Assembly: GCA_964036665.1 (NCBI GenBank)
Contig: OZ038526.1
Span: 15,934,001 to 15,998,000, forward strand
DNA from: Gordius sp. MW1
Lineage: Eukaryota; Nematomorpha; Gordioida; Gordea; Gordiidae
Reading direction: 5' to 3'
Length of the DNA: 64,000 nucleotides
Of the stretch, positions 26,791 to 40,320 are shown one piece after another; within the stretch, counting starts at the first letter, position 1, and each line of letters begins with the position of its first letter. Under the pieces are notes generated by a model. That model was not told where the DNA came from. It did not search any database and worked only from the letters and a program-made list of their open reading frames with translations. The position numbers were made by a program, and so were the translations under genes.

Positions 26791-28439
26791 TTGTCAAAAT
26801 GATAGTTCTCGCAGCTTAAAACCTCTTTTCGGAAGTCAATGAGGATAATAGGATTCTCAAATTGGCTTACTTTTATATATTTTTTCATGCTCTTTCACAT
26901 AGAATCGAAAAAAATAAATATTTTTACCTCAAAATTTTTCACATATTTTTCTAAGAACCGTATTCATCCGATGAAAGTTGTCGTTTTCAGACGTGGTTTC
27001 TATGATCCCAAGTAAAAATTTATCAGAATCTAAAAACTATTACTTTGAAATCTTGATCGCATAGAGCAGTTTTCAAAAATTAAGCACTCACGTTGCGATA
27101 CAACAAACTAATCGCAACAATAAAACGTTGTCTTTTGTCAAAATGATAGTTCTCGCAGCTTAAAACCTGTTTTCGGAAGTCAATCGAGGATAATAGGATT
27201 CTCAAATTGGCTTACTTTTATATATTTTTTCATGCTCTTTCACATAGAATCGAAAAAAATATATTTTTACCTCAAAATTTTTCACATATTTTTCTAAGAA
27301 CCGTATTCATCCGATGAAAGTTGTCGTTTTCAGACGTGGTTTCTATGATCCCAAGTAAAAATTTATCAGAATCTAAAAACTATTACTTTGAAATCTTGAT
27401 CGCATAGAGCAGTTTTCAAAAATTAAGCACTCACGTTGCGATACAACAAACTAATCGCAACAATAAAACGTTGTCTTTTGTCAAAATGATAGTTCTCGCA
27501 GCTTAAAACCTCTTTTCGGAAGTCAATCGAGGATAATAGGATTCTCAAATTGAATTACTTTATATATTTTTTCATGCTCTTTCACATAGAATCGAAAAAA
27601 ATAAATATTTTTACCTCAAAATTTTTCACATATTTTTCTTTGAACCGTATTCATCCGATGAAAGTTGTCGTTTTCAGACGTGGTTTCTATGATCCCAAGT
27701 AAAAATTTATCAGAATCTAAAAACTATTACTTTGAAATCATGATCGCATAGATCAGTTTTCAAAAATTAAGCACTCACGTTGCGATACAACAAACTAATC
27801 GCAACAATAAAACGTTGTCTTTTGTCAAAATGATAGTCCTCGCAGCTTAAAACCTCTTTTCGGAAGTCAATCGAGGATAATAGGATTCTCAAATTGGCCT
27901 ACTTTTATATATTTTTTCATGCTCTTTCACAGAGAATCGAAAAAATAAATATTTTTACCTCAAAATTTTTCACATATTTTTCTTTGAACCGTATTCATCC
28001 GATGAAAGTTGTCGTTTTCAGACGTGGTTTCTATGATCCCAAGTAAAAATTTATCAGAATCTAAAAACTATTACTTTGAAATCATGATCGCATAGAGCAG
28101 TTTTCAAAATAAGCACTCACGTTGCGATACAACAAACTAATCGCAACAATAAAACGTTGTCTTTTGTCAAAATGATAGTTCTCGCAGCTTAAAACCTCTT
28201 TTCGGAAGTCAATCGAGGATAATAGGAGTCTCAAATTGGCTTACTTTTATATATTTTTTCATGCTCTTTCACATAGAATCGAAAAAAATATATTTTTACC
28301 TCAAAATTTTTCACATATTTTTCTAAGAACCGTATTCATCCGATGAAAGTTGTCGTTTTCAGACGTGGTTTCTATGATCCCAAGTAAAAATTTATCAGAA
28401 TCTAAAAACTATTACTTTGAAATCATGATCGCATAGAGC
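26790..28439 (+). repeat. Satellite units between cassette copies 1 and 2
   Basis: Several units carry cttgatcgc. One has lost a base (gtcaatgagg near 26838) and one has aacctgttttcgg near 27169. A unit with tgaattactttatata (27551), agatcagttttc and gatagtcctcgc (27831), followed by one with cacagagaatcgaaaaaat, recurs 3437 bp (ten units) later at 30988. Confidence 0.75.
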
Positions 28440-30570
28440 AGTTTTCAAAAAAGCACTCACGTTGCGATACAACAAACTAATCGCAACTATAAAACGTTGT
28501 CTTTTGTCAAAATGATATTTTTCGCAGCTTAAAACCTCTTTTCGGAAGTCAATCGAGGATAATAGGATTCTCAAATTGAATTACTTTTATATATTTTTTC
28601 ATGCTCTTTCACATAAAATCGAAAAAAATAAATATTTTTACCTCAAAATTTTTTACATATTTTTCTTTGAACCGTATTCATCCGATGAAAGTTGTCGTTT
28701 TCAGACGTGGTTTCTATGATCCCAAGTAAAAATTTATCAGAATCTAAAAACTATTACTTTGAAATCATGATCGCATAGAGCAGTTTTCAAAAATTAAGCA
28801 ATCACGTTGCGATACAACAAACTAATCGCAACAATAAAACGTTGTCTTTTGTCAAAATGATAGTTCTCGCAGCTTAAAACCTCTTTTCGGAAGTCAATCG
28901 ACGATAATAGGATTCTCAAATTGGCTTACTTTTATATATTTTTTCATGCTTTTTCACATAGAATCGAAAAAAATAAATATTTTTACCTCAAAATTTTTCA
29001 CATATTTTTCTTTGAACCGTATTCATCCGATGAAAGTTGTCGTTTTCAGACGTGGTTTCTCTGATCCCAAGTAAAAATTTATCAGAATCTAAAAACTATT
29101 ACTTTGAAATCATGATCGCATAGAGCAGTTTTCAAAAATTAAGCAGTCACGTTGCGATACAACAAACTAATCGCAACAATAAAACGTTGTCTTTTGTCAA
29201 AATGATAGTTCTCGCAGCTTAAAACCTCTTTTCGGAAGTCAATCGAGGATAATAGGATTCTCAAATTGGCTTACTTTTATATATTTTTTCATGCTTTTTC
29301 ACATAGAATTGAAAAAAATAAATATTTTTACCTCAAAATTTTTCACATATTTTTCTAAGAACCGTATTCATCCGATGAAAGTTGTCGTTTTCAGACGTGG
29401 TTTCTATGATCCCAAGTAAAAATTTATCAGAATCTAAAAACTATTACTTTGAAATATGATCGCATAGAGCAGTTTTCAAAAATTAAGCACTCACGTTGCG
29501 ATACAACAAACTAATCGCAACAATAAAACGTTGTCTTTTGTCAAAATGATAGTTCTCGCAGCTTAAAACCTCTTTTCGGAAGTCAATCGAGGATAATAGT
29601 ATTCTCAAATTGGCTTACTTTTATATATTTTTTCATGCTCTTTCACATAGAATCGAAAAAAATAAATTTTACCTCAAAATTTTTCACATATTTTTCTAAG
29701 AACCGTATTCATCCGATGAAAGTTGTCGTTTTCAGACGTGGTTTCTATGATCCCAAGTAAAAATTTATCAGAATCTAAAAACTATTACTTTGAAATCATG
29801 ATCGCATAGAGCAGTTTTCAAAAATTAAGCACTCACGTTGCGATACAACAAACTAATCGCAACAATAAAACGTTGTCTTTTGTCAAAATGATAGTTCTCG
29901 CAGCTTAAAACCTCTTTTCGGAAGTCAATCGAGGATAATAGGATTCTCAAATTGGCTTACTTTTATATATTTTTTCATGCTCTTTCACATAGAATCGAAA
30001 AAAATAAATATTTTTACCTCAAAATTTTTCACATATTTTTCTTTGAACCGTATTCATCCGATGAAAGTTGTCGTTTTCAGACGTGGTTTCTATGATCCCA
30101 AGTAAAAATTTATCAGAATCTAAAAACTATTACTTTGAAATCATGATCGCATAGAGCAGTTTTCAAAAATTAAGCACTCACGTTGCGATACAACAAACTA
30201 ATCGCAACAATAAAACGTTGTCTTTTGTCAAAATGATAGTTCTCGCAGCTTAAAACCTCTTTTCGGAAGTCAATCGAGGATAATAGGATTCTCAAATTGG
30301 CTTACTTTTATATATTTTTTCATGCTTTTTCACATAGAATCGAAAAAAATAAATATTTTTACCTCAAAATTTTTCACATATTTTTCTAAGAACCGTATTC
30401 ATCCGATGAAAGTTGTCGTTTTCAGACGTGGTTTCTATTATCCCAAGTAAAAATTTATCAGAATCTAAAAACTATTACTTTGAAATCTTGATCGCATAGA
30501 GCAGTTTTCAAAAATTAAGCACTCACGTTGCGATACAACAAACTAATCGCAACAATAAAACGTTGTCTTT
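28439..30570 (+). repeat. Six-monomer cassette, copy 2
   Basis: Markers match copy 1 at an offset of 3779 bp: gacgataata at 28900, ttctctgatccc near 29057, gaaatatgatcgc near 29453, aatagtattctc near 29596, tattatccc near 30436. It differs by agcagtcacg near 29141 and by gg in place of ca in cttttcgg near 28888. Confidence 0.85.
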
Positions 30571-32620
30571 TGTCAAAATGATAATTCTCGCAGCTTAAAA
30601 CCTCTTTTCGGAAGTCAATCGAGGATAATAGGATTCTCAAATTGGCTTACTTTTATATATTTTTTCATGCTTTTTCACATAGAATCGAAAAAAATAAATA
30701 TTTTTACCTCAAAATTTTTCACATATTTTTCTAAGAACCGTATTCATCCGATGAAAGTTGTCGTTTTCAGACGTGGTTTCTATGATCCCAAGTAAAAATT
30801 TATCAGAATTTAAAAACTATTACTTTGAAATCATGATCGCATAGAGCAGTTTTCAAAAATTAAGCACTCACGTTGCGATACAACAAACTAATCGCAACAA
30901 TAAAACGTTGTCTTTTGTCAAAATGATAGTTCTCGCAGCTTAAAACCTCTTTTCGGAAGTCAATCGAGGATAATAGGATTCTCAAATTGAATTACTTTAT
31001 ATATTTTTTCATGCTCTTTCACATAGAATCGAAAAAAATAAATATTTTTACCTCAAAATTTTTCACATATTTTTCTTTGAACCGTATTCATCCGATGAAA
31101 GTTGTCGTTTTCAGACGTGGTTTCTATGATCCCAAGTAAAAATTTATCAGAATCTAAAAACTATTACTTTGAAATCATGATCGCATAGATCAGTTTTCAA
31201 AAATTAAGCACTCACGTTGCGATACAACAAACTAATCGCAACAATAAAACGTTGTCTTTTGTCAAAATGATAGTCCTCGCAGCTTAAAACCTCTTTTCGG
31301 AAGTCAATCGAGGATAATAGGATTCTCAAATTGGCTTACTTTTATATATTTTTTCATGCTCTTTCACAGAGAATCGAAAAAATAAATATTTTTACCTCAA
31401 AATTTTTCACATATTTTTCTTTGAACCGTATTCATCCGATGAAAGTTGTCGTTTTCAGACGTGGTTTCTATGATCCCAAGTAAAAATTTATCAGAATCTA
31501 AAAACTATTACTTTGAAATCATGATCGCATAGAGCAGTTTTCAAAAATTAAGCACTATTTTGCGATACAACAAACTAATCGCAACAATAAAACGTTGTCT
31601 TTTGTCAAAATGATAGTTCTCGCAGCTTAAAACCTCTTTTCGGAAGTCAATCGAGGATAATAGGATTCTCAAATTGGCTTACTTTTATATATTTTTTCAT
31701 GCTCTTTCACAGAGAATCGAAAAAATAAATATTTTTACCTCAAAATTTTTCACATATTTTTCTTTGAACCGTATTCATCCGATGAAAGTTGTCGTTTTCA
31801 GACGTGGTTTCTATGATCCCAAGTAAAAATTTATCAGAATCTAAAAACTATTACTTTGAAATCATGATCGCATAGAGCAGTTTTCAAAAATTAAGCACTC
31901 ACGTTGCGATACAACAAACTAATCGCAACAATAAAACGTTGTCTTTTGTCAAAATGATAGTTCTCGCAGCTTAAAACCTCTTTTCGGAAGTCAATCGAGG
32001 ATAATAGGATTCTCAAATTGGCTTACTTTTATATATTTTTTCATGCTGTTTCACATAGAATCGAAAAAAATAAATATTTTTACCTCAAAATTTTTCACAT
32101 ATTTTTCTTTGAACCGTATTCATCCGATGAAAGTTGTCGTTTTCAGACGTGGTTTCTATGATCCCAAGTAAAAATTTATCAGAATCTAAAAACTATTACT
32201 TTGAAATCATGATCGCATAGATCAGTTTTCAAAAATTAAGCACTCACGTTGCGATACAACAAACTAATCGCAACAATAAAACGTTGTCTTTTGTCAAAAT
32301 GATAGTCCTCGCAGCTTAACACCTCTTTTCGGAAGTCAATCGAGGATAATAGGATTCTCAAATTGGCTTACTTTTATATATTTTTTCATGCTCTTTCACA
32401 GAGAATCGAAAAAATAAATATTTTTACCTCAAAATTTTTCACATATTTTTCTTTGAACCGTATTCATCCGATGAAAGTTGTCGTTTTCAGACGTGGTTTC
32501 TATGATCCCAAGTAAAAATTTATCAGAATCTAAAAACTATTACTTTGAAATCATGATCGCATAGAGCAGTTTTCAAAAATTAAGCAATATTTTGCGATAC
32601 AACAAACTAATCGCAACAAT
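30570..32620 (+). repeat. Units with a ~1034-bp (3-monomer) duplication
   Basis: The pair agatcagttttc/gatagtcctcgc recurs at about 31188/31271 and 32221/32305. Each is followed by cacagagaatcgaaaaaat (near 31365 and 32399) and by actattttgcg or aatattttgcg (near 31553 and 32586). The unit at 30988 (tgaattactttatata) repeats that at 27551. Confidence 0.75.
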
Positions 32621-35320
32621 AAAACGTTGTCTTTTGTCAAAATGATAGTTCTCGCAGCTTAAAACCTCTTTTCGGAAGTCAATCGAGGATAATAGGATTC
32701 TCAAATTGGCTTACTTTTATATATTTTTTCATGCTTTTTCACATAGAATCGAAAAAAATAAATATTTTTACCTCAAAATTTTTCACATATTTTTCTAAGA
32801 ACCGTATTCATCCGATGAAAGTTGTCGTTTTCAGACGTGGTTTCTATTATCCCAAGTAAAAATTTATCAGAATCTAAAAACTATTACTTTGAAATCTTGA
32901 TCGCATAGAGCAGTTTTCAAAAATTAAGCACTCACGTTGCGATACAACAAACTATTCGCAACAATAAAACGTTGTCTTTTGTCAAAATGATAGTTCTCGC
33001 AGCTTAAAACCTCTTTTCGGAAGTCAATCGAGGATAATAGGATTCTCAAATTGGCTTACTTTTATATATTTTTTCATGCTCTTTCACATAGAATCGAAAA
33101 AAATAAATTTTACCTCAAAATTTTTCACATATTTTTCTAAGAACCGTATTCATCCGATGAAAGTTGTCGTTTTCAGACGTGGTTTCTATGATCCCAAGTA
33201 AAAATTTATCAGAATCTAAAAACTATTACTTTGAAATCATGATCGCATAGAGCAGTTTTCAAAAATTAAGCACTCACGTTGCGATACAACAAACTAATCG
33301 CAACAATAAAACGTTGTCTTTTGTCAAAATGATAGTTCTCGCAGCTTAAAACCTCTTTTCGGAAGTCAATCGAGGATAATAGGATTCTCAAATTGGCTTA
33401 CTTTTATATATTTTTTCATGCTGTTTCACATAGAATCGAAAAAAATAAATATTTTTACCTCAAAATTTTTCACATATTTTTCTTTGAACCGTATTCATCC
33501 GATGAAAGTTGTCGTTTTCAGACGTGGTTTCTATGATCCCAAGTAAAAATTTATCAGAATCTAAAAACTATTACTTTGAAATCATGATCGCATAGAGCAG
33601 TTTTCAAAAATTAAGCACTCACGTTGCGATACAACAAACTAATCGCAACTATAAAACGTTGTCTTTTGTCAAAATGATATTTTTCGCAGCTTAAAACCTC
33701 TTTTCGGAAGTCAATCGAGGATAATAGGATTCTCAAATTGAATTACTTTTATATATTTTTTCATGCTCTTTCACATAAAATCGAAAAAAATAAATATTTT
33801 TACCTCAAAATTTTTTACATATTTTTCTTTGAACCGTATTCATCCGATGAAAGTTGTCGTTTTCAGACGTGGTTTCTATTATCCCAAGTAAAAATTTATC
33901 AGAATCTAAAAACTATTACTTTGAAATCTTCATCGCATAGAGCAGTTTTCAAAAATTAAGCACTCACGTTGCGATACAACAAACTAATCGCAACAATAAA
34001 ACGTTGTCTTTTGTCAAAATGATAATTCTCGCAGCTTAAAACCTCTTTTCGGAAGTCAATCGAGGATAATAGGATTCTCAAATTGGCTTACTTTTATATA
34101 TTTTTTCATGCTTTTTCACATAGAATCGAAAAAAATAAATATTTTTACCTCAAAATTTTTCACATATTTTTCTAAGAACCGTATTCATCCGATGAAAGTT
34201 GTCGTTTTCAGACGTGGTTTCTATTATCCCAAGTAAAAATTTATCAGAATCTAAAAACTATTACTTTGAAATCTTGATCGCATAGAGCAGTTTTCAAAAA
34301 TTAAGCACTCACGTTGCGATACAACAAACTAATCGCAACAATAAAACGTTGTCTTTTGTCAAAATGATAGTTCTCGCAGCTTAAAACCTCTTTTCGGAAG
34401 TCAATCGAGGATAATAGGATTCTCAAATTGGCTTACTTTTATATATTTTTTCATGCTCTTTCACATAGAATCGAAAAAAATAAATTTTACCTCAAAATTT
34501 TTCACATATTTTTCTAAGAACCGTATTCATCCGATGAAAGTTGTCGTTTTCAGACGTGGTTTCTATGATCCCAAGTAAAAATTTATCAGAATCTAAAAAC
34601 TATTACTTTGAAATCATGATCGCATAGAGCAGTTTTCAAAAATTAAGCACTCACGTTGCGATACAACAAACTAATCGCAACAATAAAACGTTGTCTTTTG
34701 TCAAAATGATAGTTCTCGCAGCTTAAAACCTCTTTTCGGAAGTCAATTGAGGATAATAGGATTCTCAAATTGGCTTACTTTTATATATTTTTTCATGCTG
34801 TTTCACATAGAATCGAAAAAAATAAATATTTTTACCTCAAAATTTTTCACATATTTTTCTTTGAACCGTATTCATCCGATGAAAGTTGTCGTTTTCAGAC
34901 GTGGTTTCTATGATCCCAAGTAAAAATTTATCAGAATCTAAAAACTATTACTTTGAAATCATGATCGCATAGAGCAGTTTTCAAAAATTAAGCACTCACG
35001 TTGCGATACAACAAACTAATCGCAACAATAAAACGTTGTCTTTTGTCAAAATGATAGTTCTCGCAGCTTAAAACCTCTTTTCGGAAGTCAATCGAGGATA
35101 ATAGGATTCTCAAATTGGCTTACTTTTATATATTTTTTCATGCTTTTTCACATAGAATCGAAAAAAATAAATATTTTTACCTCAAAATTTTTCACATATT
35201 TTTCTTTGAACCGTATTCATCCGATGAAAGTTGTCGTTTTCAGACGTGGTTTCTATGATCCCAAGTAAAAATTTATCAGAATCTAAAAACTATTACTTTG
35301 AAATCATGATCGCATAGAGC
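32620..35320 (+). repeat. 4-monomer (1377-bp) tandem duplication
   Basis: Markers repeat 1377 bp apart: tattatccc near 32845 and 34222, the short aaataaattt run at 33101 and 34478, and atgctgtttcac near 33419 and 34796. Copies separate near 33680, where copy 1 continues into atttttcgca and copy 2 does not. Minor marks: tattcgcaac near 32954 and tcttcatcgc near 33928. Confidence 0.75.
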
Positions 35321-37460
35321 AGTTTTCAAAAATTAAGCACTCACGTTGCGATACAACAAACTAATCGCAACTATAAAACGTTGTCTTTTGTCAAAATGAT
35401 ATTTTTCGCAGCTTAAAACCTCTTTTCGGAAGTCAATCGAGGATAATAGGATTCTCAAATTGAATTACTTTTATATATTTTTTCATGCTCTTTCACATAA
35501 AATCGAAAAAAATAAATATTTTTACCTCAAAATTTTTTACATATTTTTCTTTGAACCGTATTCATCCGATGAAAGTTGTCGTTTTCAGACGTGGTTTCTA
35601 TGATCCCAAGTAAAAATTTATCAGAATCTAAAAACTATTACTTTGAAATCATGATCGCATAGAGCAGTTTTCAAAAATTAAGCAATCACGTTGCGATACA
35701 ACAAACTAATCGCAACAATAAAACGTTGTCTTTTGTCAAAATGATAGTTCTCGCAGCTTAAAACTTCTTTTCGGAAGTCAATCGACGATAATAGGATTCT
35801 CAAATTGGCTTACTTTTATATATTTTTTCATGCTTTTTCACATAGAATCGAAAAAAATAAATATTTTTACCTCAAAATTTTTCACATATTTTTCTTTGAA
35901 CCGTATTCATCCGATGAAAGTTGTCGTTTTCAGACGTGGTTTCTATGATCCCAAGTAAAAATTTATCAGAATCTAAAAACTATTACTTTGAAATCATGAT
36001 CGCATAGAGCAGTTTTCAAAAATTAAGCACTCACGTTGCGATACAACAAACTAATCGCAACAATAAAACGTTGTCTTTTGTCAAAATGATAGTTCTCGCA
36101 GCTTAAAACCTCTTTTCGGAAGTCAATCGAGGATAATAGGATTCTCAAATTGGCTTACTTTTATATATTTTTTCATGCTTTTTCACATAGAATTGAAAAA
36201 AAATAAATATTTTTACCTCAAAATTTTTCACATATTTTTCTAAGAACCGTATTCATCCGATGAAAGTTGTCGTTTTCAGACGTGGTTTCTATGATCCCAA
36301 GTAAAAATTTATCAGAATCTAAAAACTATTACTTTGAAATAATGATCGCATAGAGCAGTTTTCAAAAATTAAGCACTCACGTTGCGATACAACAAACTAA
36401 TCGCAACAATAAAACGTTGTCTTTTGTCAAAATGATAGTTCTCGCAGCTTAAAACCTCTTTTCGGAAGTCAATCGAGGATAATAGTATTCTCAAATTGGC
36501 TTACTTTTATATATTTTTTCATGCTCTTTCACATAGAATCGAAAAAAATAAATTTTACCTCAAAATTTTTCACATATTTTTCTAAGAACCGTATTCATCC
36601 GATGAAAGTTGTCGTTTTCAGACGTGGTTTCTATGATCCCAAGTAAAAATTTATCAGAATCTAAAAACTATTACTTTGAAATCATGATCGCATAGAGCAG
36701 TTTTCAAAAATTAAGCACTCACGTTGCGATACAACAAACTAATCGCAACAATAAAACGTTGTCTTTTGTCAAAATGATAGTTCTCGCAGCTTAAAACCTC
36801 TTTTCGGAAGTCAATCGAGGATAATAGGATTCTCAAATTGGCTTACTTTTATATATTTTTTCATGCTCTTTCACATAGAATCAAAAAAAATAAATATTTT
36901 TACCTCAAAATTTTTCACATATTTTTCTTTGAACCGTATTCATCCGATGAAAGTTGTCGTTTTCAGACGTGGTTTCTATGATCCCAAGTAAAAATTTATC
37001 AGAATCTAAAAACTATTACTTTGAAATCATGATCGCATAGAGCAGTTTTCAAAAATTAAGCACTCACGTTGCGATACAACAAACTAATCGCAACAATAAA
37101 ACGTTGTCTTTTGTCAAAATGATAGTTCTCGCAGCTTAAAACCTCTTTTCGGAAGTCAATCGAGGATAATAGGATTCTCAAATTGGCTTACTTTTATATA
37201 TTTTTTCATGCTTTTTCACATAGAATCGAAAAAAATAAATATTTTTACCTCAAAATTTTTCACATATTTTTCTAAGAACCGTATTCATCCGATGAAAGTT
37301 GTCGTTTTCAGACGTGGTTTCTATTATCCCAAGTAAAAATTTATCAGAATCTAAAAACTATTACTTTGAAATCTTCATCGCATAGAGCAGTTTTCAAAAA
37401 TTAAGCACTCACGTTGCGATACAACAAACTAATCGCAACAATAAAACGTTGTCTTTTGTC
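35320..37460 (+). repeat. Six-monomer cassette, copy 3
   Basis: atttttcgca at 35401 and gacgataata at 35784 lie 6884 bp (twenty units) from their partners in copy 2. They are followed in the same order by aattgaaaaaaaa (36190), aatagtattctc, the short aaataaattttacc run and tattatccc (37323). It has aatc in place of some copy-2 variants and ends in tcttcatcgc near 37374. It lacks the caaaaaagcac and gaaatatgatcgc losses, so it may be closer to the ancestral form. Confidence 0.8.
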
Positions 37461-37470
37461 AAAATGATAA

Positions 37471-38850
37471 TTCTCGCAGCTTAAAACCTCTTTTCGGAAG
37501 TCAATCGAGGATAATAGGATTCTCAAATTGGCTTACTTTTATATATTTTTTCATGCTTTTTCACATAGAATCGAAAAAAATAAATATTTTTACCTCAAAT
37601 TTTTCACATATTTTTCTTTGAACCGTATTCATCCGATGAAAGTTGTCGTTTTCAGACGTGGTTTCTATGATCCCAAGTAAAAATTTATCAGAATCTAAAA
37701 ACTATTACTTTGAAATAATGATCGCATAGAGCAGTTTTCAAAAATTAAGCACTCACGTTGCGATACAACAAACTAATCGCAACAATAAAACGTTGTCTTT
37801 TGTCAAAATGATAGTTCTCGCAGCTTAAAACCTCTTTTCGGAAGTCAATCGAGGATAATAGGATTCTCAAATTGGCTTACTTTTATATATTTTTTCATGC
37901 TTTTTCACATAGAATCGAAAAAAATAAATATTTTTACCTCAAAATTTTTCACATATTTTTCTAAGAACCGTATTCATCCGATGAAAGTTGTCGTTTTCAG
38001 ACGTGGTTTCTATGATCCCAAGTAAAAACTTATCAGAATCTAAAAACTATTAATTTGAAATCATGATCGCATAGAGCAGTTTTCAAAAATTAAGCACTTA
38101 CGTTGCGATACAACAAACTAATCGCAACAATAAAACGTTGTCTTTTGTAAAAAATGATAATTCTCGCAGCTTAAAACCTCTTTTCGGAAGTCAATCGAGG
38201 ATAATAGGATTCTCAAATTGGCTTACTTTTATATATTTTTTCATGCTTTTTCACATAGAATCGAAAAAAATAAATATTTTTACCTCAAATTTTTCACATA
38301 TTTTTCTTTGAACCGTATTCATCCGATGAAAGTTGTCGTTTTCAGACGTGGTTTCTATGATCCCAAGTAAAAATTTATCAGAATCTAAAAACTATTACTT
38401 TGAAATAATGATCGCATAGAGCAGTTTTCAAAAATTAAGCACTCACGTTGCGATACAACAAACTAATCGCAACAATAAAACGTTGTCTTTTGTCAAAATG
38501 ATAGTTCTCGCAGCTTAAAACCTCTTTTCGGAAGTCAATCGAGGATAATAGGATTCTCAAATTGGCTTACTTTTATATATTTTTTCATGCTTTTTCACAT
38601 AGAATCGAAAAAAATAAATATTTTTACCTCAAAATTTTTCACATATTTTTCTAAGAACCGTATTCATCCGATGAAAGTTGTCGTTTTCAGACGTGGTTTC
38701 TATGATCCCAAGTAAAAACTTATCAGAATCTAAAAACTATTAATTTGAAATCATGATCGCATAGAGCAGTTTTCAAAAATTAAGCACTTACGTTGCGATA
38801 CAACAAACTAATCGCAACAATAAAACGTTGTCTTTTGTAAAAAATGATAA
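37471..38850 (+). repeat. 690-bp dimer tandem duplication
   Basis: Copies are 37471-38160 and 38161-38850. Shared marks include tacctcaaat (37591 and 38281), aaaaacttatcag, attaatttgaaatc, gcacttacg and gtaaaaaatgataattc at each copy end. I saw no difference between the copies. A similar pair, with tttacgtcaaaa, recurs within the 6-mer blocks near 41690-42296, 43750-44363 and 45820-46432. Confidence 0.85.
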
Positions 38851-40320
38851 TTCTCGCAGCTTAAAACCTCTTTTCGGAAGTCAATCGAGGATAATAGGAT
38901 TCTCAAATTGGCTTACTTTATATATTTTTTCATGCTCTTTCACATAGAATCGAAAAAAATAAATATTTTTACCTCAAAATTTTTCACATATTTTTCTAAG
39001 AACCGTATTCATCCGATGAAAGTTGTCGTTTTCAGACGTGGTTTCTATGATCCCAAGTAAAAATTTATCAGAATCTAAAAACTATTACTTTGAAATCATG
39101 ATCGCATAGATCAGTTTTCAAAAATTAAGCACTCACGTTGCGATACAACAAACTAATCGCAACAATAAAACGTTGTCTTTTGTCAAAATGATAGTTCTCG
39201 CAGCTTAAAACCTCTTTTCGGAAGTCAATCGAGGATAATAGGATTCTCAAATTGAATTACTTTATATATTTTTTCATGCTCTTTCACATAGAATCGAAAA
39301 AAATAAATATTTTTACCTCAAAATTTTTCACATATTTTTCTTTGAACCGTATTCATCCGATGAAAGTTGTCGTTTTCAGACGTGGTTTCTATGATCCCAA
39401 GTAAAAATTTATCAGAATTTAAAAACTATTACTTTGAAATCATGATCGCATAGAGCAGTTTTCAAAAATTAAGCACTCACGTTGCGATACAACAAACTAA
39501 TCGCAACAATAAAACGTTGTCTTTTGTCAAAATGATAGTTCTCGCAGCTTAAAACCTCTTTTCGGAAGTCAATCGAGGTTACTAGGATTCTCAAATTGAA
39601 TTACTTTATATATTTTTTCATGCTCTTTCACATAGAATCGAAAAAAATAAATATTTTTACCTCAAAATTTTTCACATATTTTTCTTTGAACCGTATTCAT
39701 CCGATGAAAGTTGTCGTTTTCAGACGTGGTTTCTATGATCCCAAGTAAAAATTTATCAGAATCTAAAAACTATTACTTTGAAATCATGATCGCATAGATC
39801 AGTTTTCAAAAATTAAGCACTCACGTTGCGATACAACAAACTAATCGCAACAATAAAACGTTGTCTTTTGTCAAAATGATAGTCCTCGCAGCTTAAAACC
39901 TCTTTTCGGAAGTCAATCGAGGATAATAGGATTCTCAAATTGGCTTACTTTTATATATTTTTTCATGCTCTTTCACAGAGAATCGAAAAAATAAATATTT
40001 TTACCTCAAAATTTTTCACATATTTTTCTTTGAACCGTATTCATCCGATGAAAGTTGTCGTTTTCAGACGTGGTTTCTATGATCCCAAGTAAAAATTTAT
40101 CAGAATCTAAAAACTATTACTTTGAAATCATGATCGCATAGAGCAGTTTTCAAAAATTAAGCACTATTTTGCGATACAACAAACTAATCGCAACAATAAA
40201 ACGTTGTCTTTTGTCAAAATGATAGTTCTCGCAGCTTAAAACCTCTTTTCGGAAGTCAATCGAGGATAATAGGATTCTCAAATTGGCTTACTTTTATATA
40301 TTTTTTCATGCTTTTTCACG
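38850..40320 (+). repeat. Satellite units between the dimer and 6-mer duplications
   Basis: Includes three units with a shortened cttactttatat or gaattactttatat run, one with cgaggttactagg near 39577, and the linked set gatagtcctcgc (39878), cacagagaatcg (39974), actattttgcg (40163). That set recurs about 7580 bp (22 units) later at 47459-47744. A cacgtagaatcg variant occurs near 40317. Confidence 0.75.
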
